Assembly: GCA_964510525.1 (NCBI GenBank)
Contig: CAZECE010000116.1
Location: 1-35,949, forward strand
DNA from: CAZECE01 sp964510525
Lineage (GTDB): Bacteria; Pseudomonadota; Gammaproteobacteria; Pseudomonadales; JANQJO01
Length of the DNA stretch: 35,949 bases
Direction: 5' to 3'
The notes under the pieces were generated by a model. It did no database searches and was not told the DNA's origin. It saw only the letters and a list, made by a program, of their open reading frames with translations. Below are positions 24,655 through 31,813 of the stretch, in pieces. The translations under genes were made by a program, and so were the position numbers. Each line of letters opens with the position of its first letter. Position 1 is the first letter of the stretch.

Positions 24655-26022
24655 GTGAAACCCTCTCTCACAGCAGAAACCAAGCAGGTTCTCACACTCA
24701 GCTTACCCATACTGGGTACTCAGCTTGCACAAACCGCCAACGGACTGGTCGATACCATCATGGCGGGCCATGCCAGCGCCTTAGATTTAGCCGGCGTTGC
24801 CGTTGGCAGCAGTTTTTGGGTGCCGCTATATTTGTTTATGGCAGGTGTGCTCTTAGGCATCACCCCGATCCTGTCAAAATTCTTTGGTCAAAACAAACTG
24901 GCTCCGATGCAAGTCTACATCCATCAAGGCTTTTGGATGGCGACCTTAATGGGCGTGGCCAGTTTTACCTTGCTGCGCAGTACCGAGCCCATTTTACAAT
25001 TGATGATCACAGACCTGGCGCTCGCGAATGTCACCCAAGGCTATCTAAACGCATTAAGCTGGGGCATGCCGGCCATGTCTTTATACATGGTGTTGCGCTG
25101 CCTGAGTGAAAGCTTTCAAAAAGCAAAACCCGTGTTTGTGACCAGTTTGCTGGGACTGATGATTAATATCCCCTTAAATTACATCTTCATCTATGGCTAT
25201 GGCCCAGTGCCCGCTATGGGCGGCGTCGGCTGTGGTTGGGCCACCACTGTCGTCATGTGGTGCATGTTGCTGCTGATGCTGGGGCATGTCGTCTTGAACC
25301 CTAGGTATCAACCACTCAAAATATTCACTCAATGGCCCTCTCCAGAACGCCACACCTTTCTATCGATTTTACGAGTGGGCTTTCCGATTGGGCTGGCCAT
25401 TTTTTTCGAAATCAGTATCTTTGCGGTCATTGCATTATTGATTGCCGATTTTGGTTCAGAAATCGTCGCAGGCCATCAAATCGCGCAAAACTTTTCCTCT
25501 CTGCTGTTTATGTTCCCGTTAAGCGTGGGTCTGGCGCTCACCATTCGAGTGGGCTATTTCCAAGGGAAACAAGACCCAATGCGCACCAAAACCGCCATTC
25601 AATCCGGCATGATCATCAACCTGTTCTTGGCGTTCAGCAGCATCAGCATCGTATTGTTGGGTCGGCATTGGATCCCCCAATGGTACTCCGATGAAACAGC
25701 CGTGACTCAAGTGGCATCAGGGTTACTCTTATGGGTTGCCTTCTACCAATTGTCCGATGCCATTCAGGTAGCAGGCCAAGGCATTCTTCGCGGATTTAAA
25801 GACACCAAAATGCCGATGCTGATTACCCTGTTTTCTTATTGGTGTGTCGGCCTACCATTAGGCCACTGCTTGGCCACTGGCGTGTTTTTCTCATCGGTAA
25901 CGTCAATCAGCGCACTAGGACCTCATGGCTATTGGCTGGGCATTTGCGCTGGCCTAACGACGGCGGCACTGTTAATGAGCATCCGTGTTGCCAGTGCCTA
26001 CCGAAATCTTAAAACCGACTAA
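24655..26022 (+). CDS. MATE family multidrug efflux transporter (NorM-like)
   Basis: 455 aa with about 12 membrane helices and the two-fold arrangement of MATE exporters. The N-terminal segment LSLPILGTQLAQTANGLVDTIMAG is the typical MATE opening (helix 1 with P and Q, then the VDT motif). The second half begins with a matching VGFPIGLAIFFEISIFAVIALLIADFG, followed by AGHQIAQNFSSLLFMFPLSVG. It expels cationic drugs or metabolites using a Na+ or H+ gradient. The start is GTG at 24655; an alternative downstream start cannot be excluded because GAGGG is 13 bases away. It is the third gene of the M16C run. Confidence 0.93.
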   Translation: MKPSLTAETKQVLTLSLPILGTQLAQTANGLVDTIMAGHASALDLAGVAVGSSFWVPLYLFMAGVLLGITPILSKFFGQNKLAPMQVYIHQGFWMATLMGVASFTLLRSTEPILQLMITDLALANVTQGYLNALSWGMPAMSLYMVLRCLSESFQKAKPVFVTSLLGLMINIPLNYIFIYGYGPVPAMGGVGCGWATTVVMWCMLLLMLGHVVLNPRYQPLKIFTQWPSPERHTFLSILRVGFPIGLAIFFEISIFAVIALLIADFGSEIVAGHQIAQNFSSLLFMFPLSVGLALTIRVGYFQGKQDPMRTKTAIQSGMIINLFLAFSSISIVLLGRHWIPQWYSDETAVTQVASGLLLWVAFYQLSDAIQVAGQGILRGFKDTKMPMLITLFSYWCVGLPLGHCLATGVFFSSVTSISALGPHGYWLGICAGLTTAALLMSIRVASAYRNLKTD

Positions 26023-26327
26023 AGTTCTATTAAATTCCTCTCCTTGCCCCACCTGAAACCTTCACCAAGCAAACAATTGGAACAAATAATCCCTTTTTTC
26101 TTTATAAAACAACGGGTCACAGCGACAATTTTCGACATTTTTACTTAATTTCTTCATCGATTTCACTGCATCCGTCAGGAGCTTGACTATAATGATTACA
26201 GTTCCCACCAAAAATGCATTGAATCTAAGGAAACCGCTAAAAGACCTCTATTTTCTGTCATATCAATGGTTTAATTAAATAGAGCGTTACGGTAAAAATT
26301 TCACTCTGTTGCCAAGGGGATACCACC
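26023..26327 (+). other. Intergenic region with candidate promoter for the following gene
   Basis: 305 bases, AT-rich, no gene seen. A perfect -10-like TATAAT lies at 26188-26193, directly after TTGAC, but a proper -35 about 17 bases upstream is poor, so the start site is uncertain. No terminator-type hairpin for the MATE gene was found by eye. Confidence 0.45.
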
Positions 26328-27029
26328 ATGAGCACAACCGATCAAAAAGACTCAAACCCAAGTGAAAACAATGTTTATGACTTCTTTACCGGCAGACCTT
26401 ATGTAAAATCCGCTCAAAAAATCGTTCGTATCGCCCCAGAATACGACGGCCTTGAAGTCTTATACAGCAACGATACCGCTTCCCAAAAGCTGTACAGTCT
26501 AAAAATCATCTGCTGGGCATTACGTGAAGACGGTGAAATTTTTGCGATGGTGCCTTGGCTGAACCAAGTGATGCCAGCACCAGAAATCAATGACCCGCTT
26601 AATGGTCGCTGGGAAGGCTATCGAGACCCACTGTACGATGAAATTTTTTACATGGCGCCTCAACACAAAATCGTCGAGCTGGAATCGGCCGAAGAATGCT
26701 TTGGTGGCACCTACCCGGCCGATCAGTATTATATTCAAGAGTTACCCGACGCCATTGGAACGCACGCGGTACTCACCGATAACGGCTTTAAATCCTTCTC
26801 TCTAATTGAGATCCTCAGCTGGAAATTATCGGTCGATGGCCAATTGCATGGTATGTTGATTGATGACAATCGCGTCACCTCAACGCCCGTACTGCCAGGC
26901 GACCGCTGCCTGTTTCCAGCGCAAACGCATCCTGACTTCAAATACTTCTTCCAGCACCGAATTGCCAACAAAATCAAAGAAGAAGACCCAGAAGCCATGG
27001 CTGCCATCGCCATGTTAAGAGAGTATTAA
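26328..27029 (+). CDS. Hypothetical protein with internal two-fold repeat
   Basis: 233 aa, acidic, no signal peptide or membrane helix, so cytoplasmic. The function is not recognised. Two halves resemble each other: residues about 55-125 (YSLKIICWALREDGEIFAMV, later YDEIFYMAPQHKIVEL) and about 160-220 (FSLIEILSWKLSVDGQLHGM, later FKYFFQHRIANKI). In each, an S-L-x-I/E-I-x-x-W-x-L segment is followed by D-G-x-I/L and then a Pro-rich turn, suggesting gene-internal duplication of a small alpha/beta unit. The ribosome site AAGGGGA lies 7 bases before the ATG and is the strongest in this stretch, so it is probably well translated. Confidence 0.75.
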   Translation: MSTTDQKDSNPSENNVYDFFTGRPYVKSAQKIVRIAPEYDGLEVLYSNDTASQKLYSLKIICWALREDGEIFAMVPWLNQVMPAPEINDPLNGRWEGYRDPLYDEIFYMAPQHKIVELESAEECFGGTYPADQYYIQELPDAIGTHAVLTDNGFKSFSLIEILSWKLSVDGQLHGMLIDDNRVTSTPVLPGDRCLFPAQTHPDFKYFFQHRIANKIKEEDPEAMAAIAMLREY

Positions 27030-27034
27030 AAACA

Positions 27035-27069
27035 CTTCTCAACAACTTTTATTAATGCTTCTCAACAAC
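27035..27069. repeat. 23-bp-period duplication spanning the tusA stop codon
   Basis: CTTCTCAACAAC occurs at 27035-27046 and 27058-27069. The second copy encodes the VVEK end of TusA. The segment with its stop (27052-27054) is echoed in diverged form just downstream of the gene. Confidence 0.75.
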
Positions 27070-27306
27070 AAAGAAATACAGCTCACCCTCAGTAAGCTGT
27101 TCTTTTAGTGTATGGCCAAGAAAATGGCAAAAATGCACCACATCACGCTCAGTGGTTTGATCCGTAGCGAGCAACAAAACACGCTCGCCAGAATGCGCTT
27201 TTGAAACGACTTGTTGCAGCAGCATCAAAGGCTCAGGACACACCAGCCCACGTGCATCCACCCTGTGGTCCACCTCAAACTTCACCAAAGGATCATACTC
27301 ACTCAC
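27052..27306 (-). CDS. tusA: TusA-family sulfurtransferase
   Basis: 84 aa from GTG 27306, close to the 81 of E. coli TusA. The family motif DARGLVCPEPLM holds the active Cys23 in CPxP. The rest (LLLATDQTTERDVVHFCHFLGH) matches the TusA two-layer alpha/beta fold. TusA carries persulfide sulfur from IscS to the TusBCD-TusE relay for 2-thiouridine in tRNA wobble positions. The frame is open further up, with an ATG at 27324 and a TTG at 27339. I chose the GTG because GGAG lies 8 bases upstream and because the length fits; the ATG has only 3 bases to its GGAG. The region before the gene is duplicated, creating both options. Confidence 0.9.
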   Translation of the reverse strand: MSEYDPLVKFEVDHRVDARGLVCPEPLMLLQQVVSKAHSGERVLLLATDQTTERDVVHFCHFLGHTLKEQLTEGELYFFVVEKH

Positions 27307-27313
27307 AGCACAA

Positions 27314-27336
27314 TCTCCGAACATACTCTCCGAACA
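27314..27336. repeat. 13-bp-period duplication of the tusA ribosome-site region
   Basis: TCTCCGAACA occurs at 27314-27323 and 27327-27336 (minus strand TGTTCGGAGA), giving two GGAG sites and two possible starts for tusA. Confidence 0.8.
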
Positions 27337-27517
27337 CAAACACCCTACACAACCTTACAAAAACCACACAGCAAGCCATCTTCCTTTAAAAACGGCAGAG
27401 CTATTAAAATGCCATAATCATTAAGCACTTAGCGGGGACGCTATATTTGATGCTTTTTCATTCAATGCTAAGCTATTAAATAAGCCCTAAAGATCAAAAA
27501 GAAACCACTAGTTAGCC

Positions 27518-27961
27518 ATGACTTCATATTTAAAGCAAACAGGTTGTACTTTAGTGCTGTTAATTGGCGTTGTCATGTCGCATCCAAGCAGTACTGACAA
27601 TTCAGCTGTTGCTGATTATCAGCAACGCTATTCAAATGTCACGGCCAAATCGGGACTCAAAGCGCATGTAGATCCCTCCACAGGAAAAATCATCACAAAC
27701 CCTGAGCCCACTTTGCGATTCGATGCTCGACTCAACACCAGTAGGCCTCAATCGATGGCACCTCTGGTGATGAAAAGCAAGCAACCCCAAGGCGGCACCA
27801 TTGTCTATTTCGGCAAGCAGCTGCACGCCGGACTTCACGCTCGACAAGACCATGGCCACACTACGGCCGAGTGCCTGATCAACCACGTTCACCCGCCACA
27901 GATTAGAACGCCAGACATTCACACATCAGTGCAACCACCTCCAGAGGGGCCTGCTCTGTGA
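27518..27961 (+). CDS. Exported protein with His-rich C-terminus, coupled to the downstream metalloprotease-like gene
   Basis: 147 aa, family not recognised. A hydrophobic segment at about 9-21 (GCTLVLLIGVVMS) looks like a signal peptide. The mature part has no Cys except one near the end and is rich in Pro, Thr and His. His residues cluster at about 103-135 (LHAGLHARQDHGH, NHVHPPQIRTPDIH), possibly for metal binding. The stop TGA overlaps the GTG start of the next gene (GTGA at 27958-27961), so the two are translationally coupled and likely act together. It could be a chaperone, pro-region or metal-delivery partner of the secreted HExxH protein; that is inference from the overlap and the His cluster only. 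No good ribosome site precedes the ATG. Confidence 0.65.
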   Translation: MTSYLKQTGCTLVLLIGVVMSHPSSTDNSAVADYQQRYSNVTAKSGLKAHVDPSTGKIITNPEPTLRFDARLNTSRPQSMAPLVMKSKQPQGGTIVYFGKQLHAGLHARQDHGHTTAECLINHVHPPQIRTPDIHTSVQPPPEGPAL

Positions 27962-30063
27962 AACGATTCGCCTCAGTGAAACTGCCCTACTCACTAAAAA
28001 GAATATGCATCACTCTTTTTACCACGCTGGTGATGCTGAACCCAGTGGCATATGGCAGAGCCACAATTGATTTTATTAATTTAGATGGCCCCGATGAGGG
28101 CTTTAATGATACGACCACCGCCACACCTGTTGGTGGCAATACCGGAGTCACCCTAGGTGAGCAGCGCAGAATCGCTTTTGAATATGCCTTGAATACATTT
28201 AGAACGGCTTTAAGCAGCGATGTCACCATCGAAATCGCGGCTGAATTTAATAACCTAGTCTGCGGCGATCAAACGGGTAATGTTCTCGCCTGTGCAGGCC
28301 CGACATCCGTGCATATCGCCTTTTCTGGCGCACCAGACTCGTCATTGCACTACCCTCAGGCCCTGGCAAATAAACTCAGCGGTAGCGATCAGTGCACCGA
28401 CGACAGCTGCGGCGCTAATAACAACGAAACGGATTTAATTACCTCCGATATTTTTGCTGAGTTCAACAGCTCTCCGCCTTTTGGTTCTGATTGGTATTAT
28501 GGGCTGGATGGTAATTCCGATGACACAAACTTTGATTTCGTCACCGTCGCCCTTCATGAACTGTTACATGGTTTTGGGTTTATCTCAATTGTGGGTCAAG
28601 GTACAGACTCAGAAGGTAACGGCACCCTCGCATTGTTTTCTTCAAGTGCCGGCTTCGGTGACCCCTACACCAACAATATCTTCTTAGTAAACGGCTCCCC
28701 CAGCAATTTTCAAGCAATGTCGGATACTCAACGCTACACAGCCGCGACCTCAACACCCACTTCAGGTCGTTCAGGCATTCCACTTCGATGGAATGGCAGT
28801 GCCGCGCTGAGTTTGACGTCTAGTTTTACGTCAGGTGTTGTGGATGCTCAAGGTGTTTCATTTGCCCCCATCTACTCACCCAACCCTTTTGAGCAGGGCT
28901 CGTCTTTATCACACGTCTCTTTAGAACTCACTCCCAATGATTTAATGGAGCCTACCTACAATGGCGCCAATCAGTCTCTTGGATTAGGGGGCGCGTTTTT
29001 AAGTGATATGGGTTGGGGCAACTACACGGATCTGACGGTCAATATCATTGAAACCTTTAGTCCGATGCCTATATCCTCCACATCTGAATACCTGCTTTTA
29101 GTGACCAATAGCGGTTCACAAGCGGCCAACAACACCATTTTAGAATACACACTACCGTCAACAAACACCTCCTTTTTCAGCGTCACAACGAGCCAGGGAA
29201 GCTGTACTCCCACAAACCCAACTACAACCCTGACCTGCGATCTGGGTACGGTTGATCTCCTTCAAACCGTCAGTGTAGCAATCAATTTGACTCACGTAGC
29301 AACTGGTAGCGTCACTCATTCAGCCACCGTTTATGCCGACATCGTGGATATGGAGCCCAGCAACAATACCAATGAAGTGGAAACACAATTGACCAACGGC
29401 AGCGCTTCACTGACACCAAACGCCGGCAGCGACCAAACCGTGGCCGTCAATACGACGGTCACCTTAGATGGGAGCGGAAGCACGGCGACAGCCGGGATTG
29501 CCACCTACTCATGGAATCAAATTGGAGGCACCCCTGTGACACTCTCAAACGCTGACACCGCCAGCCCGACCTTCAACAGCGGCAATAGCAGTAATCTTGC
29601 AACATTTGCCTTAACGATCACGGACAGCAGCGACCAGAGCGCAACGGACGTCGTGTCTGTACGAGTGAATCTGGAACCCACCTCCGTAGCAGGCAGCAAC
29701 CAATCCGTCCTGCCTGGGGCAATTGTGACATTAAATGGAAACTTAAGTTCTGATAGCGAAGGCATCGCCAGCTATGAGTGGAGCCAAACGACTGGCTCAT
29801 CCGTCACCATCAGCCAAACCAGCGCAGACAGCCCCACGGCTACTTTCATAGCACCGTCCCAATTAGGAACTCTTGAATTTTCACTTACCGTGACAGACAC
29901 CTTAGGCAGTTCAGCATCCTCCTCAATAACGGTCAACGTATCGGCAGATTTCGATAGCATTACGAGCAGCAGTGGCAGCAGCGGACAGATAAGTTGGATT
30001 GAGCTACTTTGTTTAATGCTGTTAGGAATAATAAATGCTGTTAGGAATAATAAATGCTGTTAG
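27958..30063 (+). CDS. Secreted HExxH metalloprotease-like protein with DUF11-like, PKD-like and CTERM-like parts
   Basis: 701 aa, GTG start coupled to the upstream gene. The signal peptide is about 1-33. The N-terminal region (34-355) has VALHELLHGFGF with zinc motif His200-Glu201-xx-His204 and a conserved-looking SLSHVSLELTPNDLMEP (His319, possible third ligand), as in exported zinc proteases of PA/IPTL-CTERM-type proteins. Next comes a DUF11-like beta domain (about 360-470) and two PKD-like domains (about 478-570 and 573-660, each with N/S-Q-x-V, GSGSTA- or NLSSD-type, and W-x-Q turns). It ends with a Ser/Gly stretch, a hydrophobic helix (SWIELLCLMLLGII) and a short basic tail, resembling GlyGly-CTERM sorting signals processed by rhombosortase. 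It is probably surface-displayed or released. The substrate is unknown. The 19-bp repeat at the 3' end affects the tail. Confidence 0.8.
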   Translation: MKRFASVKLPYSLKRICITLFTTLVMLNPVAYGRATIDFINLDGPDEGFNDTTTATPVGGNTGVTLGEQRRIAFEYALNTFRTALSSDVTIEIAAEFNNLVCGDQTGNVLACAGPTSVHIAFSGAPDSSLHYPQALANKLSGSDQCTDDSCGANNNETDLITSDIFAEFNSSPPFGSDWYYGLDGNSDDTNFDFVTVALHELLHGFGFISIVGQGTDSEGNGTLALFSSSAGFGDPYTNNIFLVNGSPSNFQAMSDTQRYTAATSTPTSGRSGIPLRWNGSAALSLTSSFTSGVVDAQGVSFAPIYSPNPFEQGSSLSHVSLELTPNDLMEPTYNGANQSLGLGGAFLSDMGWGNYTDLTVNIIETFSPMPISSTSEYLLLVTNSGSQAANNTILEYTLPSTNTSFFSVTTSQGSCTPTNPTTTLTCDLGTVDLLQTVSVAINLTHVATGSVTHSATVYADIVDMEPSNNTNEVETQLTNGSASLTPNAGSDQTVAVNTTVTLDGSGSTATAGIATYSWNQIGGTPVTLSNADTASPTFNSGNSSNLATFALTITDSSDQSATDVVSVRVNLEPTSVAGSNQSVLPGAIVTLNGNLSSDSEGIASYEWSQTTGSSVTISQTSADSPTATFIAPSQLGTLEFSLTVTDTLGSSASSSITVNVSADFDSITSSSGSSGQISWIELLCLMLLGIINAVRNNKCC
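30016..30063 (+). repeat. 19-bp tandem repeat coding the C-terminal tail
   Basis: ATGCTGTTAGGAATAATAA at 30016-30034 and 30035-30053, then the first ten bases again (30054-30063). As 19 is not a multiple of 3, successive copies are read in different frames: LMLLGII, then NAVRNN, then KCC-stop. Confidence 0.95.
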
Positions 30064-30095
30064 CCGGCGTATTTTGACTAGAAATACGCCGGCTA
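30061..30095. terminator. Perfect 14-bp stem between convergent genes
   Basis: TAGCCGGCGTATTT (30061-30074), loop TGACTAG, AAATACGCCGGCTA (30082-30095). It begins with the stop codon of the plus-strand gene and lies 33 bases from the stop of the convergent SCP2-like gene. There is no T-run outside the stem, so it could terminate or protect both transcripts. Confidence 0.7.
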
Positions 30096-30127
30096 GAAGA
30101 GCAAACTGAACTTTGAGATTTTGCTAA

Positions 30128-30517
30128 TTACAGCTCGGTTTCTGCTTGAATCTTAGCTTGCAATGCTTTTTGGTCTTCAGTCGGTTGGACCGTCTGAAGT
30201 GCCATGATTTTACTCATATCACCATCCACACGCAGCTCACCACTCATAAACCCTTGCATACCAGCAGCCTGATCATTTTGAATCAGAATTTTGAATGCCA
30301 AGTCTTTGGTTAAAATCAGGTTAGCAGGGGCATCGGCTTCATGACCTTTGGTAAACAGGCCTTCATTCAGACACATTTGAACAGCAGCATCGCCTTCACC
30401 CACAGTGACATTAATTTTTAACCCTTTTAAGTCATCGGCCACACTGATAGAGCCGGCCTCACTTTGCAAAGACTCAACTGCTGAAAACCACTCTTCGGAT
30501 AAAAACTGAACGGCCAT
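30128..30517 (-). CDS. SCP2 sterol-binding domain protein
   Basis: 129 aa, a stand-alone SCP2 domain of about 100 residues with flanks. The family pattern is visible: LKINVTVGEGDAAVQMCLNEG, then DAPANLILTKDLAFKILIQN, and the C-terminal hallmark FMSGELRVDGDMSKIMAL. Such bacterial proteins bind fatty acyl or other lipid ligands in a hydrophobic tunnel; some sit near ubiquinone or lipid metabolism genes. No partner gene is next to it here. It has no signal peptide and is cytoplasmic. AAGGGG lies about 6 bases before the ATG. It converges on the exported protease-like gene across a perfect hairpin. Confidence 0.88.
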   Translation of the reverse strand: MAVQFLSEEWFSAVESLQSEAGSISVADDLKGLKINVTVGEGDAAVQMCLNEGLFTKGHEADAPANLILTKDLAFKILIQNDQAAGMQGFMSGELRVDGDMSKIMALQTVQPTEDQKALQAKIQAETEL

Positions 30518-30706
30518 GAACTACCCCTTATACACTGTTGATTATACAAATGGTTAGACAAATTTTGATTAACCAAATTTGACAATTGCCACACGTTGAT
30601 CGTGAGCAAAATTAAGGCCACGAGACTATAAGATTCGGCCTATACGCGCAACCTTATTTAGACACTGCTGAGCGGTTGACCTTGACTGCAAGGCCTTGCT
30701 GAATAT

Positions 30707-30734
30707 TTGACATTCCACTGGATACGATTATCAT
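30707..30734 (+). promoter_or_regulatory. Sigma70-type promoter of the tRNA gene
   Basis: TTGACA (30707-30712), a 16-base spacer, and TATCAT (30729-30734). The predicted start at about 30741 lies just before the mature tRNA 5' end. Confidence 0.75.
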
Positions 30735-30746
30735 TACCGACCCTAT

Positions 30747-30823
30747 AGACACGTAGCTCAGTTGGTTAGAGCACCACCTTGACATGGTGGGGGTCGGTGG
30801 TTCGAATCCACTCGTGTCTACCA
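30747..30823 (+). tRNA. tRNA-Val (anticodon GAC)
   Basis: 77 nt with encoded CCA. The acceptor arms AGACACG/CGTGTCT pair fully. The D arm is GCTC/GAGC, the anticodon stem CCACC/GGTGG with loop TTGACAT (anticodon 30781-30783), and the T loop TTCGAAT. The anticodon GAC reads valine codons GUC/GUU. A canonical promoter lies just upstream. No obvious hairpin terminator follows; the next gene is on the other strand. Confidence 0.96.
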
Positions 30824-30882
30824 TCACATCAACCACATAAAAAACACGTCATATAACAATTCACTTAAACATAAACGGTGTC

Positions 30883-31332
30883 TTAATGTTTGTGCTCAGG
30901 GTAGTAAGCGATTAAGTCGTTAATGTTAGATTCCAGAGCCACAACATACTTCAAATCCGCATTTTGTTTCACCTTCATGGCCGCAACAATCACCGCGTGG
31001 TGCTTCTTAAGACGCTCGACATAATCTTTCTGATCGGACTTAACCCGCTGAGTAAGAAAATAATCGCTGATGGTCGCAATCACATTTTGTGCATGCCGCT
31101 CTTTGTTCATTACCCAACGTACCAATTGATTATAAGATTGGGCATCTTTCTTTTTAGCGAGTTCAGTGATTTGATTCACCGCTTTTCGAGCGGTAGCGGT
31201 ATCTTCAAGCATCAGTTTCACTCTGGCATGATCATCATAGATACCGCAAGGCACCTGGCAGTGACTCAATGCAGCGGGCGAATACGTTACAAATAACATT
31301 AAAAACAACACCCATACAGAATTCCTTTTCAT
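30883..31332 (-). CDS. sodN: Nickel-type superoxide dismutase with Sec signal peptide
   Basis: 149 aa from ATG 31332 (GGAGA 8 bases upstream; the frame also has an ATG at 31359 that overlaps this ribosome site). The Ni-hook motif HCQVPCGIYD matches the family signature HCxxPCGxYD, giving His1, Cys2 and Cys6 as nickel ligands after processing. It is preceded by a 23-residue hydrophobic leader (VLFLMLFVTYSPAALS). The residues A-L-S before His fit signal peptidase I, so export itself would expose the His N-terminus that cytosolic NiSODs obtain by a dedicated peptidase. The remaining four-helix-bundle region is complete. It disproportionates superoxide, here probably in the periplasm. No nickel transporter or sodX-like gene is visible nearby. 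Confidence 0.92.
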   Translation of the reverse strand: MKRNSVWVLFLMLFVTYSPAALSHCQVPCGIYDDHARVKLMLEDTATARKAVNQITELAKKKDAQSYNQLVRWVMNKERHAQNVIATISDYFLTQRVKSDQKDYVERLKKHHAVIVAAMKVKQNADLKYVVALESNINDLIAYYPEHKH

Positions 31333-31345
31333 TAATAAATCTCCT

Positions 31346-31813
31346 TCAATTGTCTTCACAAGTTGCTTGCACTAATTTCTCTTGCGCTTTAATGTCCTTT
31401 CTCGGCGTTCTGCTGCCAGGTTTCATTATCCTATCTAAAGCGGCTTTTGCTTTTCGGCATTGAACAGATTTCACCAAAGCAATTTCCGCTACCTTGATTT
31501 TGTCCGGATCCTCAGGATTACGGCAATGTTGCTGCACTCTAGCCTTTGCACGATCTAAATGCTCCGGTCGGTCTCGATCGTTAATGTATGTTCTTTTTCC
31601 TTCGTAAGGATCACTGATCCAGCGCGGTTGATAAACCCCATCTTCATCTATTTAAATTGGGGTTCGAGCCCCTAATACCAACACGGCTTGGCGAGCGGCC
31701 ATACAAGGATCAGAAGAGTAATTCAGGCAATTAGAGACGTCTAGCAAATATTGAGGGTACCACACATAGATGACATTAAAATTATTGAAGCTTTGAGCAC
31801 GATGAATTAATCG
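31346..31813 (-). pseudogene. Decayed protein-coding frame between pilY1 and sodN
   Basis: One minus-strand frame stays open for 156 codons except for a single TAA (31652-31654). Part one (31813-31655) reads like protein, with YVWYPQYLLDVSNCLNYSSD and CMAARQAVLVLGARTPI. Part two (31651-31346) continues with IDEDGVYQPRWISDPYEGK, then charged helices with four Cys. Part one lacks a plausible start codon and overlaps the end of pilY1; part two has only an internal GTG at 31537 with a weak ribosome site. This suggests a 5'-truncated gene with a nonsense mutation. A real 63-aa product from the GTG cannot be excluded. The family is not recognised. Confidence 0.45.
31659..31680 (+). other. tRNA T-arm/CCA-like element inside the decayed frame
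   Basis: GGGGTTCGAGCCCC followed by TAATACCA resembles the T arm and 3' end of a tRNA. There is no D or anticodon arm before it. It lies 5 bases from the internal TAA of the decayed frame. It may be chance, or a remnant of an attachment site. Confidence 0.25.

Noticed and set aside
30061..30095. Classic intrinsic terminator with U-tract
   Set aside because: The stem is perfect, but neither outer flank has a T-run, so it is listed only as a terminator-like hairpin.
30654..30836. 60-codon minus frame over the tRNA
   Set aside because: It is antisense to tRNA-Val, a well-folded tRNA with its own promoter.
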